64,000 nt of DNA from Topomyia yanbarensis. Taxonomy: Eukaryota; Arthropoda; Insecta; Diptera; Culicidae. The stretch covers positions 431,520,539-431,584,538 of the forward strand of contig NC_080671.1 of the NCBI RefSeq assembly GCF_030247195.1, read 5' to 3'. Made by a program: the position numbers and the translations under genes. The stretch's first letter is position 1, and the number at the start of each line of letters is the position of its first letter. Below the pieces are notes generated by a model. It saw nothing but the letters and a program-made list of their open reading frames with translations, had not been told where the DNA came from and made no database searches. Shown one piece after another: positions 11,385 through 22,363 of the stretch.

Positions 11385-12354
11385 CCCGGTCAGCGTTATA
11401 AACACTCATAGTAATAGACTCGCGGATGTGAAAACCGCAAAACTGGCAACTAGAAAAACAAGCGCGTTAAACTGGCATCACCCAAAAGTGTGCAAGCTCG
11501 AACGTGCTCGACTGTATTCGATCACCTTTTTTTATTAAAATAATTTTTCAAGTGGTTCAATATGTGAATCAAAAGAGAAGTTATACGTTTGATACTGAGC
11601 AACAAAAAATTAAGAAAAGCAAAAAAAATCCAGTTTCTTTAAAAAAACACAAATTTGATGAAAAAGAGCATAAGTAAAATGTTTTTTATTCTTTTATATA
11701 GAAAACAATAAATATTTTTCTGAATAACATTGTAAAATACTAACACGAACATGAAAAGTGAAGCCTACTGTGAATAACAAAATATTTTTTTTTATATAAA
11801 ATCGCAATACTTGTTCTGCTTATTTGCATTGTATGACGTCATGCTCGTTTGGCTCCGAATTTTGACAGTTTGTTTGGCTCGATAAAAGTACCTCCGCTGG
11901 TCTATTACTATGAGTGTCTATAGTCAGCGTGGTAAAACATAAAGTTGGCAAAAGTTGAGCAAAGCAAAATTGATGCTGGTAGAGTTTCTGCGAGCATTTT
12001 GTGCGAGAATTCTGGCAACGAATTCGCTCAAATGCAACAACCGTTTCTGACAGAAGCGGTTAAACCAACCGATGCTGCTCACTTTTATCCAGAATCCAGT
12101 CAGAAATGTACGACCAAGATCTCTGCACGCTTCCTGTCACATCTTTGTCAGATGTTTTGCTCGATTCGTGCTAAATTCTACCAGGTAGGAACTGCCAGGA
12201 TCTTTGCGCAGTTTATGTCCGAAATATGCCAGGGTTTTGCTCGGTTCCTGTCAAAATTTGCCAGAAAACGCGAGCGAAACCAAGTTCGCCCTAGCTCAAC
12301 TAGCCCGACAGAAATCTAGCAGAGCGGTCTCTGCAAAAAAATTTGCTCACTGGG
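11385..12354 (+). mobile_element. family C element, copy 2, with nested insertion
   Basis: Starts CCCGGTCAGCGT and ends TTTGCTCACTGGG. It is interrupted 12 bp from its start by the element at 11397-11922. The remaining part is a nearly full family C body with the shared open frame from about 11945. Confidence 0.75.
11397..11922. mobile_element. 526-bp element with 8-bp TSD inside family C
   Basis: Inverted ends TATAAACACTCATAGTAATA and TATAGACACTCATAGTAATA are flanked by GTCAGCGT on both sides (11389-11396 and 11923-11930), a duplication of the family C terminus. The 8-bp TSD fits hAT or P types. The interior is AT-rich and noncoding. Confidence 0.7.
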
Positions 12355-12604
12355 GACATTTACGGTGCAAAGGTTTCCATGAAATTCAGAAGCGATGACG
12401 GCTCATTTTCTACCAGAGAGGGAGTATCATTGTGTGTGTGTTGTTTACATTGCAATACAAATATTACTACCTAATATCTTAAGACTAAATGAAGGTGCTC
12501 ACTAACTAGTATGAGTGCCGCTTTTTCATTTAAAATAATGCATTGGATTAAATTTTTACCATTTTTTTTGTTAACCATTTTTGTTAACGACCTATTAAGT
12601 CAAT

Positions 12605-12905
12605 TTGTCAACAGTTGTTACGGCATTTAATTAGCAAGGGACTGGAAGGTTAAGTATATTTTTCAATATTTAGAGCCATAGTACTCAAGGGAGAGCAAGG
12701 AGTTGAAGGGAGAAAGTTTAGAAAAACGTGGAAGGATCATATATGCAAGCTTAGAGCTCACCGGCGACTTAACTTTTTGTCTGCTACCGTAGGAGTCAGG
12801 GTCTTTTGGCATTAGAAATGCGAATCACCTGAGTCTACGGCATGTCCGGACAAGCGTAAAGTCACTTGTTATTTCATGCTGTCGGAACCGTCCGTCCGAA
12901 AATCT
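12605..12905 (+). repeat. family S foldback, one arm
   Basis: The stretch around TTAGCAAGGGACTGGAAGGT and GTACTCAAGGGAGAGCAAGG recurs at 29640, 33590 and 48473. Here only one arm and part of the middle remain. Confidence 0.6.
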
Positions 12906-13364
12906 TTAAAATCGTGACCGACCATCTTAGATTCCAATGAAACTTTACACGTTTCACCGTCATGCAAGGCTAAATATTTTCCACAGGTAATAAGATTATT
13001 TTTTTCGGGCAGAAGTATTCATTCCCTGTAACTTGTTCTCAGATAGTTTTGCCAAGTTTTGATGTATAAAATACACTAATCGAACAAAAAAATTTTGAAA
13101 TTCATACACGTAGAAACGTTTACGACCTTTTGAAAAATTACTCTTGTATCAAAATATTCCAATTGCCAGAGAATATCATGGAGGTCATATTTTGCGGTCG
13201 GCCGGTTTCTCATGGAATCCCTCAAATGTCTTTACATTTTATCGGTTATTGATTTTGAGCCAGAAGTCAGTCAGACATCTGAATAAATTTGTCTTCAAAA
13301 TGAAAAACTCGTCTTCACAACATTTCAAATGTCTTCAAAATGAAGACAAATCAGGCATATCTGG

Positions 13365-13453
13365 ACAGGATACACGCAGAAATCTGACAGTGCTGCCAAA
13401 CCAAGACTGACAGAAATCTAGCAGAGCGGTCTGCCAGAAAATTTGGTGATTGG
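13365..13453 (+). repeat. family C 3' fragment
   Basis: Matches the last 90 bp of family C (GGATACACGCAGAAATCTGA to the final GGG). Confidence 0.7.
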
Positions 13454-13712
13454 GCTTCATTGGACTATTTTGAAACCAACCGTTCTTACACGCAACCGTA
13501 GAATAACCTACAGAATAAGTTCTTTTAACTTAAATTTAGGTACTTTTGAGCTGTGCATCGCTTTCGCACTTATTAGTGTTGTCAAAAACAAAGCGAGAGA
13601 TTCCACTCAGACGAGATCTTCCGCGCAGTAAGGTACTTTTAAGTTGTTTGGGGTATACTCAAAATTAGGTAAATTCAACTTAAATTTAAGTAAATTAAAC
13701 TCAAGGTTGAGT

Positions 13713-15505
13713 CACAGACAAACAGACATAACACTCTAAACTTCACCTTCGCTCATGTTGAAAACAGTTATTTTAATAAGATATTAGTGTGCAGGAATGC
13801 CACACTCAGTATGGGGGCGTTATTGTTCTTTAGAAAATTATGCGCAGTAGTCTGGTAAATAACTTAGGAAATTTGGTCACCGGTGCGAGTTTGTGTTGTG
13901 TCAAAACAGAAGAGCAGCAACAATCGAAAAGTCCACGAGATCATCAAACGTACTACATATTGTTTTTAGGATACTCAATAATATAATAATATTGTTTTCA
14001 GCTATACATGTTGGGTGCAATTTATTGCACGTAAGAACTACTGATTAATCCTCCGGCACTCGTGTGAGTGGCGAACCTAATCCAACGTCGCAAGTGGTGG
14101 AAGGATGAAAAGAAAAATTTAGAGTATTTTAGAGTTAAGAGTCTGAAAGCATTTCGTTTAAAAGCAAAAGTCTGAACGAATTAATTGTTGATGCTGCGAA
14201 GATTTTCTATTGAACAAGGTGTGGTTGATAGGAACATTCACTATATCTTTTATGTAGGATAAAAAGTGTTTGAAATGAATTTTGACGATAAGAAATAGCA
14301 AGTGAACCTTTTCGTATCAATTTTACTGACTTTTACATTTAGCTTACAACATTTAATTTTGATATAGATAAAAACTTATTATCACTTATACAGATATATG
14401 AATTCATCTAACCAACCTATAGTATAACATAATGAAATCCGGATGTTTCTTTAACATCACATGTTACGGGAAAATTTACAGAAACCAGCAATTTAGTTAA
14501 CAGGTAATTTTAATTCGTGAATCGTAAAGCTGGCTGTATTGAGGATATGTTAACGACAACCTCTTCATCATTGCAAAAAATACCATATATCTGAAATTAT
14601 GCTTTCCGGCAAAATGAGTTTTGAAATATGCGAGGAGGGTTACCATATTTCCTTCTTGAAACAGAACAGCATATGGACTATGTGTTTGCTTCAGACGGGA
14701 ATGCAACCCAAAAATGGAAAACTCTAGCGATAGGAATGAGTGTTACTTGTTCACTTGAATTAAGCCTTCGATTTGGTGGCATTTTGTTGCTGCTTTGTTG
14801 AGGTCAGCTCATCCCTTAGGTATATTTTAGGAAATAGAGCTGGTATTTTACATGAATTTCTCGTTGTGATGGCTAGTACAAACAAACAAACTTTCGTTGC
14901 GAAGCATTCCGATGGTCTAGCTAGTTGTCAAAGACGACCAACGCAATCTTCGATGAGGTGAGTAAAGAAGTTATGCAGGAATGACGATAGCACAGAGAAC
15001 AGACGTCCATCTTCAGCATTCAACTTGTGTAAAATCTCTAACGGTTTCGAAGTAGTTTGGATATCTAAACCAGGTGTGCTACTGTCGTCATGTTTTTTTT
15101 GTGGCTGAGTGCGACAGAATCGACAGCGGTTATTCCTCTACCCAGTCAAACTAGTCCGGAACCGATTCGGACTTCCAGCATGAATTTCAGCTCAAATGTG
15201 CCAACCGATAGAGTCGGAATCGGTTGTTTTCTTTGAGCTAGATTCCATGCTGAATCCATCCAGGATTTCGAACCGGTTCCGGAATCGATTTGACGGATAG
15301 TTGGGATAGGTTGGTGTGGCGGCGCTAGTGTTTTTCGTATATTAATTCAAATGTTTACACACGTTTTTTAAATAATTTTGTTCGATCATGGATGTCTGTT
15401 CTCTGTGACGATAGATAGCGCTAGTGGTTAGCTGGAATGATTTTTGAAATGTGATCGATAGAAATATCGAATTATCATTCAAAGTGTTATGTCTGTTTGT
15501 CTGTG
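13713..15505. mobile_element. family H element, 1793 bp, 7-bp TSD
   Basis: Perfect inverted ends of at least 20 bp start CACAGACAAACAGACATAAC. The flanks are GTTGAGT (13706-13712 and 15506-15512). The first CACAG and the 7-bp TSD match family G, suggesting one superfamily. A family G copy (14991-15407) is nested inside. An antisense frame at 14497-14706 (LFQEGNMVTLLAYFKTHFAG) is protein-like but not recognised. A short relative with the same ends lies at 33159-33391. Confidence 0.8.
14991..15407 (+). mobile_element. family G MITE, 417 bp, 7-bp TSD
   Basis: Ends CACAGAGAACAGACGTCCAT and ATGGATGTCTGTTCTCTGTG, flanked by ACGATAG (14984-14990 and 15408-15414). The middle contains a CCCAGTCAAACTAGTCCGGA...GGAATCGATTTGACGG foldback resembling family E, apparently part of the founder element because all long copies have it. 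Confidence 0.9.
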
Positions 15506-15869
15506 GTTGAGTTATTATTTTTGCCGTAGTTAAATGGAAACTACCTTCAACACGGTTTATCTAATTTTACCTTCCTGCACGAGATTGAGTCAAAAGTACT
15601 GAATTTTAGGTAGTTTTTCGGTGGCGTGTAGGGGGCAGAAAGCGAGTATGCTACAGTAGCGGCCGTAGATACATGAGTTTTTTTGTAGGTAAGTCCACAG
15701 CAGTTTCGTTTTTGACATTGCACAGGGACTACACCAGAAGTCCCACACAAAATTGAAAATATTTGGCTATTTATTTCAACTTGAATTAATTTTATAATTT
15801 TATGGTTTCGCGTAGTACGCAAAAAGTTTTACATAGATTCGTAGGATATATGCTTTCATCAAGAGGATA

Positions 15870-16570
15870 ATGGAAGGACAATGGGCGAAACCCCGATATG
15901 TGTCAAAATGGGCTCTACGCAAAGGTAAATGTATCCTGTAATGAATACGTACAAACTGATTAATCAAAATAAACTTGTACTTACAGAAGCACTTGCTCGT
16001 GCTCTGGTACAGGAATACAAGTGCGGTATCTGTTTAAACGAGTTTAAGACCAAGCAAATGCTATCAATCCACATAACTAACCATCACGGCCCAAAACGCG
16101 CACAGTCTTACAAATGGGTTAATCCGGCACTAACAGGACCGGCTCCACCAAAACCGCAAAAATGCGAAACTTGCAGCAGAGTGTATATGACCGAAGATCA
16201 GCTGCGCCAACACATAAACACTCATTTTCAGAAATCGTCCTACGATTGCTATATTTGTGACAAACGCTTCCCCGCGGATGTGCCGTTGATAGGTCATTTG
16301 TATTACGAGTGCGACACAGAGAAAAAAGTTGTTCCCCTTAACAATCCCAAACGGCCCGAAGCCGACCTGATGTTATATACAATTAAGCGTGTTAGGTGTA
16401 TGGTTTGCCAAATACCATTTGCCAACCTTGAAAAACTTAAAAAACATATGGCAAAGAAGCGTCACATGGAGGTATGTAGAGCTTCAGGGAAGTTGGCTTG
16501 TGACATGTGTCAAGTCATTTTCCCAACTACTGATCGGTACGCTGAACATACGTGCGCGTTTGTATGCTAG
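15870..16570 (+). CDS. small C2H2 zinc-finger protein, 212 aa, two exons
   Basis: Exon 1 (15870-15924) encodes MEGQWAKPRYVSKWALRK. A 62-nt intron (GTAAATG...CTTACAG, 15925-15986) is followed by exon 2 (15987-16570), and the phases join as G|AA. The total is 639 nt, exactly in frame. This start is preferred over the ATG at 15929, which lies inside the intron. Fingers: YKCGICLNEF..H..H, QKCETCSRVY..H..H, YDCYICDKRF with an unusual H-C ending (GHLYYEC), VRCMVCQIPF..H..H, and a last LACDMCQVIF..EHTC. Several fingers have atypical spacing, so it may bind protein or RNA rather than act as a classical DNA reader. It begins about 240 bp after the family B element ends. Confidence 0.8.
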
Positions 16571-17400
16571 GAAAAAATTGTTAATTCTAATGTTAAGCAT
16601 CCTTATTCTGCAATACGAGGATTGTTTTTTTTTCGAGATTCAGGGACAGCAAAGTCGTGCGGCAGTCGAATTCTATCTGGCCACGTTTCTTAAAAAAATC
16701 AATACATCGTAATGCTGACTATTGCTTAATAGTGCATAGAAATAGGTAAGAATAAGAATAAAGAAAATATACCTTTTGAATCTATGAAACAATGTTTTAC
16801 AATATAAATATTCATATTTACGTGTAACTAGATACTGTAGTTCTAGTAGATTATACCCCGAGCGTGCCATTTGACACAATGAACTTTTGCATAACGGGCA
16901 GTCGGCATAATTTTGAGAGATGGATACACTGCGGGTCATTTGGCATAATTTTGCGACAAGATCACACTGAAGGTCATTTGGCATAAAATTGCACAGTGCT
17001 ACAAAATAAAAATATTGAATATACTTTTCAAGCGATCAAGTAAAGGTTTAGGGGTCTGGTCATCTACAACTCAAAATCACTGGATTGATTATGTAAAGTA
17101 TGCTGGTAAAGTCTTTGTTTATTATAAGATTAGGAAATATGTATAATGTGATATAATGTCTTTTTCGCTTCATATTTTTGCTATTCACGCTAGTATAAGA
17201 CCTTGGAAGGAAATGGCGGATTCAATGACACAGATTTCGATTCTATGAGCAGCGGTCAGCTGCAATTTTGTAGGTATCGACGCGGCGCGAGTTTTAAAAG
17301 AGGGAATGATACACTACCACTACAATGAAATCTGTACAATTCAGGAACTGTACGGGATAGCGTTGGGCCTGTGGCCTTCGACTGGCATAATTCAATTATT
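16571..17400. other. 3' flank, nothing recognised
   Basis: AT-rich. A segment near 17360-17385 repeats the sequence seen near 9366. Three similar CATTTGGCATAA/CATTTGACACAA-type pieces occur at 16865-16985, in imperfect tandem. Confidence 0.4.
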
Positions 17401-17419
17401 CAAGACTTGTTTTTATGAT

Positions 17420-19620
17420 TATTTAACTCGACCAAGCACATCGATTCTTAGAAATGCTGAGTAGCCTTTTTGTGTCTGTGTGATCTGTTCGAGTCGAATC
17501 AGATGGCTTCGTCCCGATCCACTTGATCTAGTCCATCCGGCCTGCCAATAGGTGCCGAGGTCTGTCCAGCGATTCTGGATGGATCGTAGCTTCCGGTTCA
17601 ACGGCGCGCCCGCGCTGCTAGCTGTTCGATGCGGCCTACTTGATTTAGTCCCCGGCGTCGGATCTAACCGAGCTATACCCGGTAGGTTGTCGAGGTCGAT
17701 GCCAGTGGAGTCTGGCGTCCAGTTCGCTGGCTCCGCTATGATCCGAACCCGATGCTGTGTCGCGTACTACTCAACTGGTCCCAGGGCGATGGATATAGTC
17801 TATTCCAGCGAAAGGCGGCGGAATTTATCCCGAACCGGATTAGTTGTTTCACGACGGCCTTCTAGTCGGCGTCGCTGCTTTGTTGGTCCCTTCGCCAGTT
17901 TCTCTGCACCTGGGAGAGTATACTCGACACTACTCTGTTGACCGCATCCCAGATATGCGCATCATGGAACATCTCTTCGAGGATATTGTCGACTGTCACG
18001 CCGGACCTTTCAAACTTTTTCGAACCTAGGGCATTCGAAGACCACGTCTTCTGGCATCTATTGCACGATCACACACTCCGGGCCTTCAGCGCACGCATCG
18101 ATGGGATTGATTGTCCCTCAATGCTGATCATCACGCGCTGAATTTTTTTACGCTTTCTGACCATCACTACCTCCGTCTTGTGGTGAGCCAGCTGGAACTT
18201 GGCGTCATTCATCCAGGTTTCCACGATGTCTTGTCTCTGCTAATAACATCTCTACTTCCGCGAAGGTCTGGCCGGTTATCTCCAGGACAACGTCATCTGC
18301 AAAACCGACGATCTCGGCTACTGGGCAGTAGCAGTTTTAACATACCTTTGTATATTATATTCTAAAGCGTTGAACCAAGTATGAAGCCCTGGGGTACTCC
18401 CACTGTGACTAATCGACCTATGCTCCGTCTTTGTCTCGTAGACCAGTACTCGGCTCTGAAAGTAATGTTTCATAACCTTGCACAAATAGTTCGGGACACG
18501 CATTCTGTGCAGCACTATGGCGATAGCCATCCAGCCGGCGCTGTAGAACGCGTTCTTGACGTCGATCGTCACCACGGCGCTGTAGCGATTACCCCATCAA
18601 TGCTTTCTCTGCGCTCGCAATGACTGTGCGGATGGTGTTTCCGTCGAGGTCACTTTCCCGAATCCGAACTGCCTCTGCGATAATCCGTTCTCACTTTCAG
18701 CGTAGAGTATCCAGCAGGTATATAGGCCGATATAATGCTGGATCTCCTGATGGCTTCCCTGGTTTTGGCAGCAACACACGTTTCTGGATCTTCCATTTAG
18801 CCGGGAAGTAACCTTCGTCCAGGCATTTCTGCAGAACTATCCTGTATCCGGAAACACCAGGATCGCGGTCTTCAGAGCCACGATGGGGATACCGCCCAGA
18901 CTGGGGGCTTCCTTCACTTTCAGCCCTTTCGTCACTATAAGGAGCTCATCGCTGGAGACTCGATTGTCACAAGCATTTCTCCCGTCTGTATCAAAGTACG
19001 GTGTAGGCAGCTATGTGGTTGGGTTGTGATTTTGAAAAAGGCCCTTGATCTTGGCCATCAAGCGTTGGCCCAGGAGTTAGCGGCCTGGTAGTTGCAATGT
19101 GTGTACCGCTCACTGACTCACCACTTCATGTTATCCATCAGCTACGCACTGTAGAATGCTACGTTGATGATGGATTCCCGACCCTCTTTACGGAATGTGC
19201 AAGCTTAACCTGCGTTACACAGCCTTACACCCAACTTTGCCAGGGCTTCCAACAGGCTGTAATCTCGTGCGTTGCGGTCAGCTTGCTACCCCACTCCACG
19301 GCCCATGCGTAAAAATCTCCACCTATAACAACTGGAGTTCATCCGACTAACAAGTCGGTTAGTGCGTCCAGCATCCGATTGTACTGCTATGGTGCCCACC
19401 GTTAGGAAGCATAACAGCTACATACGAATACGCCGTTGGTCCTGTCGATCACGAAGCCTTCGTGTGTGTTATCCACCACCTCTTGGACAGGGAATTGCCA
19501 CCATCCCTTCCCCATCCACCACTGAATTACCGTTATCGGGAAGAACACAATTGGCGATTTGCGGCAAAGCCAAAATTAGTCATGCGACACCTATGATTCA
19601 GCTCATGAACTGGCAGTGAT
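17420..19620 (-). pseudogene. R1-clade-like non-LTR retrotransposon, decayed
   Basis: Read on the minus strand from about 19610 down: an endonuclease segment with G-G-D-F-Y-A-W-A-V-E-W-G (about 19270-19320); then a reverse transcriptase with LQKCLDEGYFPAKWKIQKRV (about 18770-18835), VTIDVKNAFYSA (about 18540-18575), YLCKVMKHYFQSR and the active-site I-V-G-F-A-D-D-V-V (about 18285-18320). These blocks are in the order expected for R1-type ORF2. The frame is broken by many stops and shifts and both ends are missing. It is a relic rather than a live element. The clade call rests on the AWAVEWG and VTIDVKNAF blocks. Confidence 0.75.
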
Positions 19621-20535
19621 ACAGTTTGCTTTTTTTCACCCACTAGTGAGTCGTAGCTTACTACTAAAACTTCATTTTCTTTTCGGAAAAAGCTTACCCC
19701 TGCCAAAATATGAATGAAACGAGTAAGAAATTTAGTTTTATTTGCAACTATTCTGAAATAACAGCCATTTGCAACTATTTGGCTCATACATTTCTTAGAA
19801 ATGTAATCGGGGTATTATTGTGGTTATAAAAAATCGTTCCATAAATAAAGTTCCAACTCGAAACCGAGACCCAATCAGCACCAATGTCAAACTCCTTTAT
19901 ATTTTGAACTACGTAGGAGATTAAGTGAAGACTATCGGAGAGAAGGATCGGCTGTGCATGATACAAAGCTGACACTTTCCTATTAGCCGGATATATTCTT
20001 TCCTCGCGTGATCTGGAGAGTTTCATGAATTTACACCAACTCATGAAGGTTTAGCTTAACTTAGGACCAACGGGAAATGCTGTTGCGGCGGCTACGGTGC
20101 TCAACAAATTACATTTCGAAACAGCGCGCATATAGCTCTGCGAATAATATTAGAAACCACTATGTTTTACACTCTTTTCGCAAGATGTTTACTCATCATC
20201 TGATAAAATGATGATTTTCCTCTATTTTCATAAACAATTATCAACAAATTGATCGGTAATTTGGTGTTTAAAAGTCATTTTTTACCAATGTTTACAGAAA
20301 ATATATGCACTATGACAGAACAGAATAAAATCAGCAACACTTTCCTTCCAGCGCTATCTGCGAGCGGTTTCAACGTAGAATCGCCAATACGGCTCTGAAA
20401 TATTTGCAACGTCTAACTTCGTTTCTGTTGTTGACTGCCACAACAGGTACTGTGCAATGTCGCAATGGTTGAGATTGGGCTGGGTTATCTCCATCATCTT
20501 TGGCCTGCTTTCGCCTTTTTGTACTCCGAGCATAA
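19621..20535. other. unassigned DNA
   Basis: No repeat family, coding frame or RNA gene was recognised. Confidence 0.4.
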
Positions 20536-20539
20536 GAGG

Positions 20540-21045
20540 CGATTTGTGCTAAATTCTACCAGGTAGGGATTGACAGGATCTTTGCACGGTTTATTTCCGA
20601 GTTATGTCACGGTTTTGCTCGGTTCCTGTCATAATTTTCCATAAAACGCGCGCGAGTGAAACCGAGTTCGCCCTAGTTCAACTAACCCGACAGGATGCGC
20701 GCCAGAGATGCCAGGTACTTTTTTCAAATGTCTGCAATAATAATTTTAAAAGTCTGGGAAGAACAAAAAATGTGAGGAAAGCTAGTGTAACCAAAAGCCT
20801 TTATATTCAAAAATCTGCAAATATCTGCAACCAAACTAAAAAATCTGCAAATATCTGCAACCAAACTAAAAAATCTGCAAATATCTGCGTCATCGAAAAA
20901 ATCTGAAGCTTAAATTAAAAGTCTGCGAATTTGCAGACTTGTCTGCAAATCTGGCATCTCTGATGCGCGCAACAATCTGACTGGGCTGCCAAACCAAGAT
21001 AGACAGAAATCTAGCAGAACGGTCTCTGCCAGAAAATTTAGTGAG
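20540..21045 (+). mobile_element. family C element, 5'-truncated, with hAT insertion
   Basis: It starts mid-element at GATTTGTGCTAAATTCTACC and ends near AGAAAATTTAGTGAGC. It is interrupted at 20703-20962. Confidence 0.7.
20703..20962 (+). mobile_element. hAT-like MITE, 260 bp, 8-bp TSD
   Basis: Ends CAGAGATGCCAG and, inverted, CAGAGATGCCAG; flanks ATGCGCGC at 20695-20702 and 20963-20970. CAGAGATGCCA ends with 8-bp duplications are typical of hAT. The interior holds a threefold tandem repeat of an AATCTGCAAATATCTGC unit. A second copy in opposite orientation is at 49759-50015. Confidence 0.85.
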
Positions 21046-21059
21046 CGTGCACGTAAACG

Positions 21060-21230
21060 AAAAACTACCTAATTGAGTACTTTTGACTCAATTTCGGATA
21101 CCCCGGAAGGAAGGTAAAATTAGGTAAACCGTGTTAAAGGTAGTTTCCATTTAACTACGGCAAAAGTCACAACTCATTGATAAGTTTTTTATAGTTAACC
21201 TTGAGTATAATTTACTTAAATTACTGCAAA
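21060..21230 (-). mobile_element. family B MITE, partial, reverse
   Basis: GTGCACGTAAACGAAAAACT is followed by CTAATTGAGTACTTTTGACT and the internal GGTAAACCGTGTTAAAGGTA of family B. The other end is lost. Confidence 0.6.
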
Positions 21231-21321
21231 TGGTTGAAAAACACTTTGCGGTTTTTAAGTTTATGTTTACCAGTGCATGTGACGATAAAAGCGGATTAAA
21301 TTAATGCACGGATAGTGAATG

Positions 21322-21738
21322 CACAGAGAACAGACGTCCATCTTCAGCATTAAACTTGTGTAAAATCTTTAACGGTTTCGAAGGTAGTTTGGATATCCAA
21401 ACCAGGTGCGCTACTGTCGTCATGTTTTTTTTGTGGCTGAGTTCGACAGAATTGACAGCGGTTATTCCTCGACCCAGTCAAACAAGTCCGGAACCGGTTC
21501 GGACTTCCAGCATGAACTCCAGCTTAAATGCGTCAACCGATAGAGCCGGAATCGGTTGTTTTCTTTGAGCAAGATTCCATACTGAATCCATTCAGGATTT
21601 CGAACCGGTTCCGGAATAGATTTGACGGATAGTTGGGATAGGTTGGTGTGGCGCGCTAGTGTTTATCGTATATTAATTCAAATGTTTACATACGTTTTTT
21701 AAACATTTTTGTTCGATCATGGATGTCTGTTCTCTGTG
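21322..21738 (+). mobile_element. family G MITE, 417 bp, 7-bp TSD
   Basis: Same ends and exactly the same length as 14991-15407, with flanks GTGAATG (21315-21321 and 21739-21745). It interrupts a coding-like frame (see 21739-21925). Confidence 0.9.
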
Positions 21739-21925
21739 GTGAATGGTTCTATTGCGATCAGCTACGGAACAAGCCAGCTCTACGTGCGTTGTTAGAGCCA
21801 ATGAGTAGAGATATACAGGTTAGTTTGAAACTAACATAAAAGTTGTTTAGAAATTTGATGCCAACTTTTATGCTGTCCATTTAGGTATGGCAAAAGCGCA
21901 ATGGATGCAAAAAAACGACGAAATG
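21739..21925 (+). pseudogene. possible spliced exon pair of an unknown gene
   Basis: The frame WFYCDQLRNKPALRALLEPM continues to SRDIQ at 21820, where GATATACAG|GTTAG looks like a donor. About 65 nt later CCATTTAG|GTATGG restores the frame as VWQKRNGCKKTTK and then a stop. The W codon straddles the family G insertion: before it the sequence reads ...DSE and a stop lies 8 codons upstream. I do not recognise the protein. It may be a relic of a host gene hit by the MITE, or chance. Confidence 0.3.
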
Positions 21926-22149
21926 ACAACGGAGCGAGATACAGTGATAAGGCGACGTATCATGACGATAACGTTGAATTCCGAATCTGAGAAGATGAAA
22001 CACAGTTCGGTATATGAAGTTGATGATAGTGGAAGGGACAAAAGAGCTCCTAATTTGTTTTTATATATAATGCTTGAAGAAAATAATAAATTGTTTATAC
22101 GATACTCTTATTTTTTTACTATTCAACCATATAGTTCTTCAAATTAGTT

Positions 22150-22355
22150 ATTTTCTACTTTGTACTCAAAAATGGGTACAATTCAATTTATTTAAAGCAT
22201 AAAATTGGGTAAAAATTCACCCAATTTTTGACGTATATTGGTGGTACTCTTTATTGGGTATGTCATGTTTACCCAATAAATGAATTTTTCCCAGTTTTGT
22301 CGGAGATGGGGATTAGAATACGCAATAATGGGTATAATTTTTTAACCGTGTGTGT
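22150..22355. repeat. repeat with ATTGGGTAA motifs
   Basis: Several palindrome-like AAAATTGGGTAA / TTACCCAAT units occur, ending TTTTTTAACCGTGTGTGTAG. They resemble the subterminal repeats of the 7.3-kb transposon (46110-46565) and may be another relative. Confidence 0.35.
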
Positions 22356-22363
22356 AGTTCGAC

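Larger units (their letters stand above)
13489..15628 (+). mobile_element. family B MITE copy 2, TA target, with nested insertions
   Basis: The ends are CACGCAACCGTAGAATAACC and, read inward from the right, CACGCCACCGAAAAACTACC, flanked by TA at 13487-13488 and 15629-15630. Without the element at 13713-15505 the copy is about 340 bp. The right end carries AGTACTTTTGACTCA at the same distance from the terminus as AGTACTTTTAACTCA in the 7.3-kb transposon. Confidence 0.75.
13454..15634 (+). mobile_element. family F remnant hosting family B
   Basis: GACTATTTTGAAACCAACCG followed by TTCTTA is the family F end (compare 49483 and 55856). It is split at its TA by the family B element, and the last bases of F (TAGGGGG) resume at 15629. 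Confidence 0.5.

Noticed and set aside
20790..20890. CRISPR-like regular repeat
   Set aside because: It is a threefold AT-rich tandem repeat inside a hAT-like MITE, present again at 49800-49920; the DNA is eukaryotic and spacers are absent.
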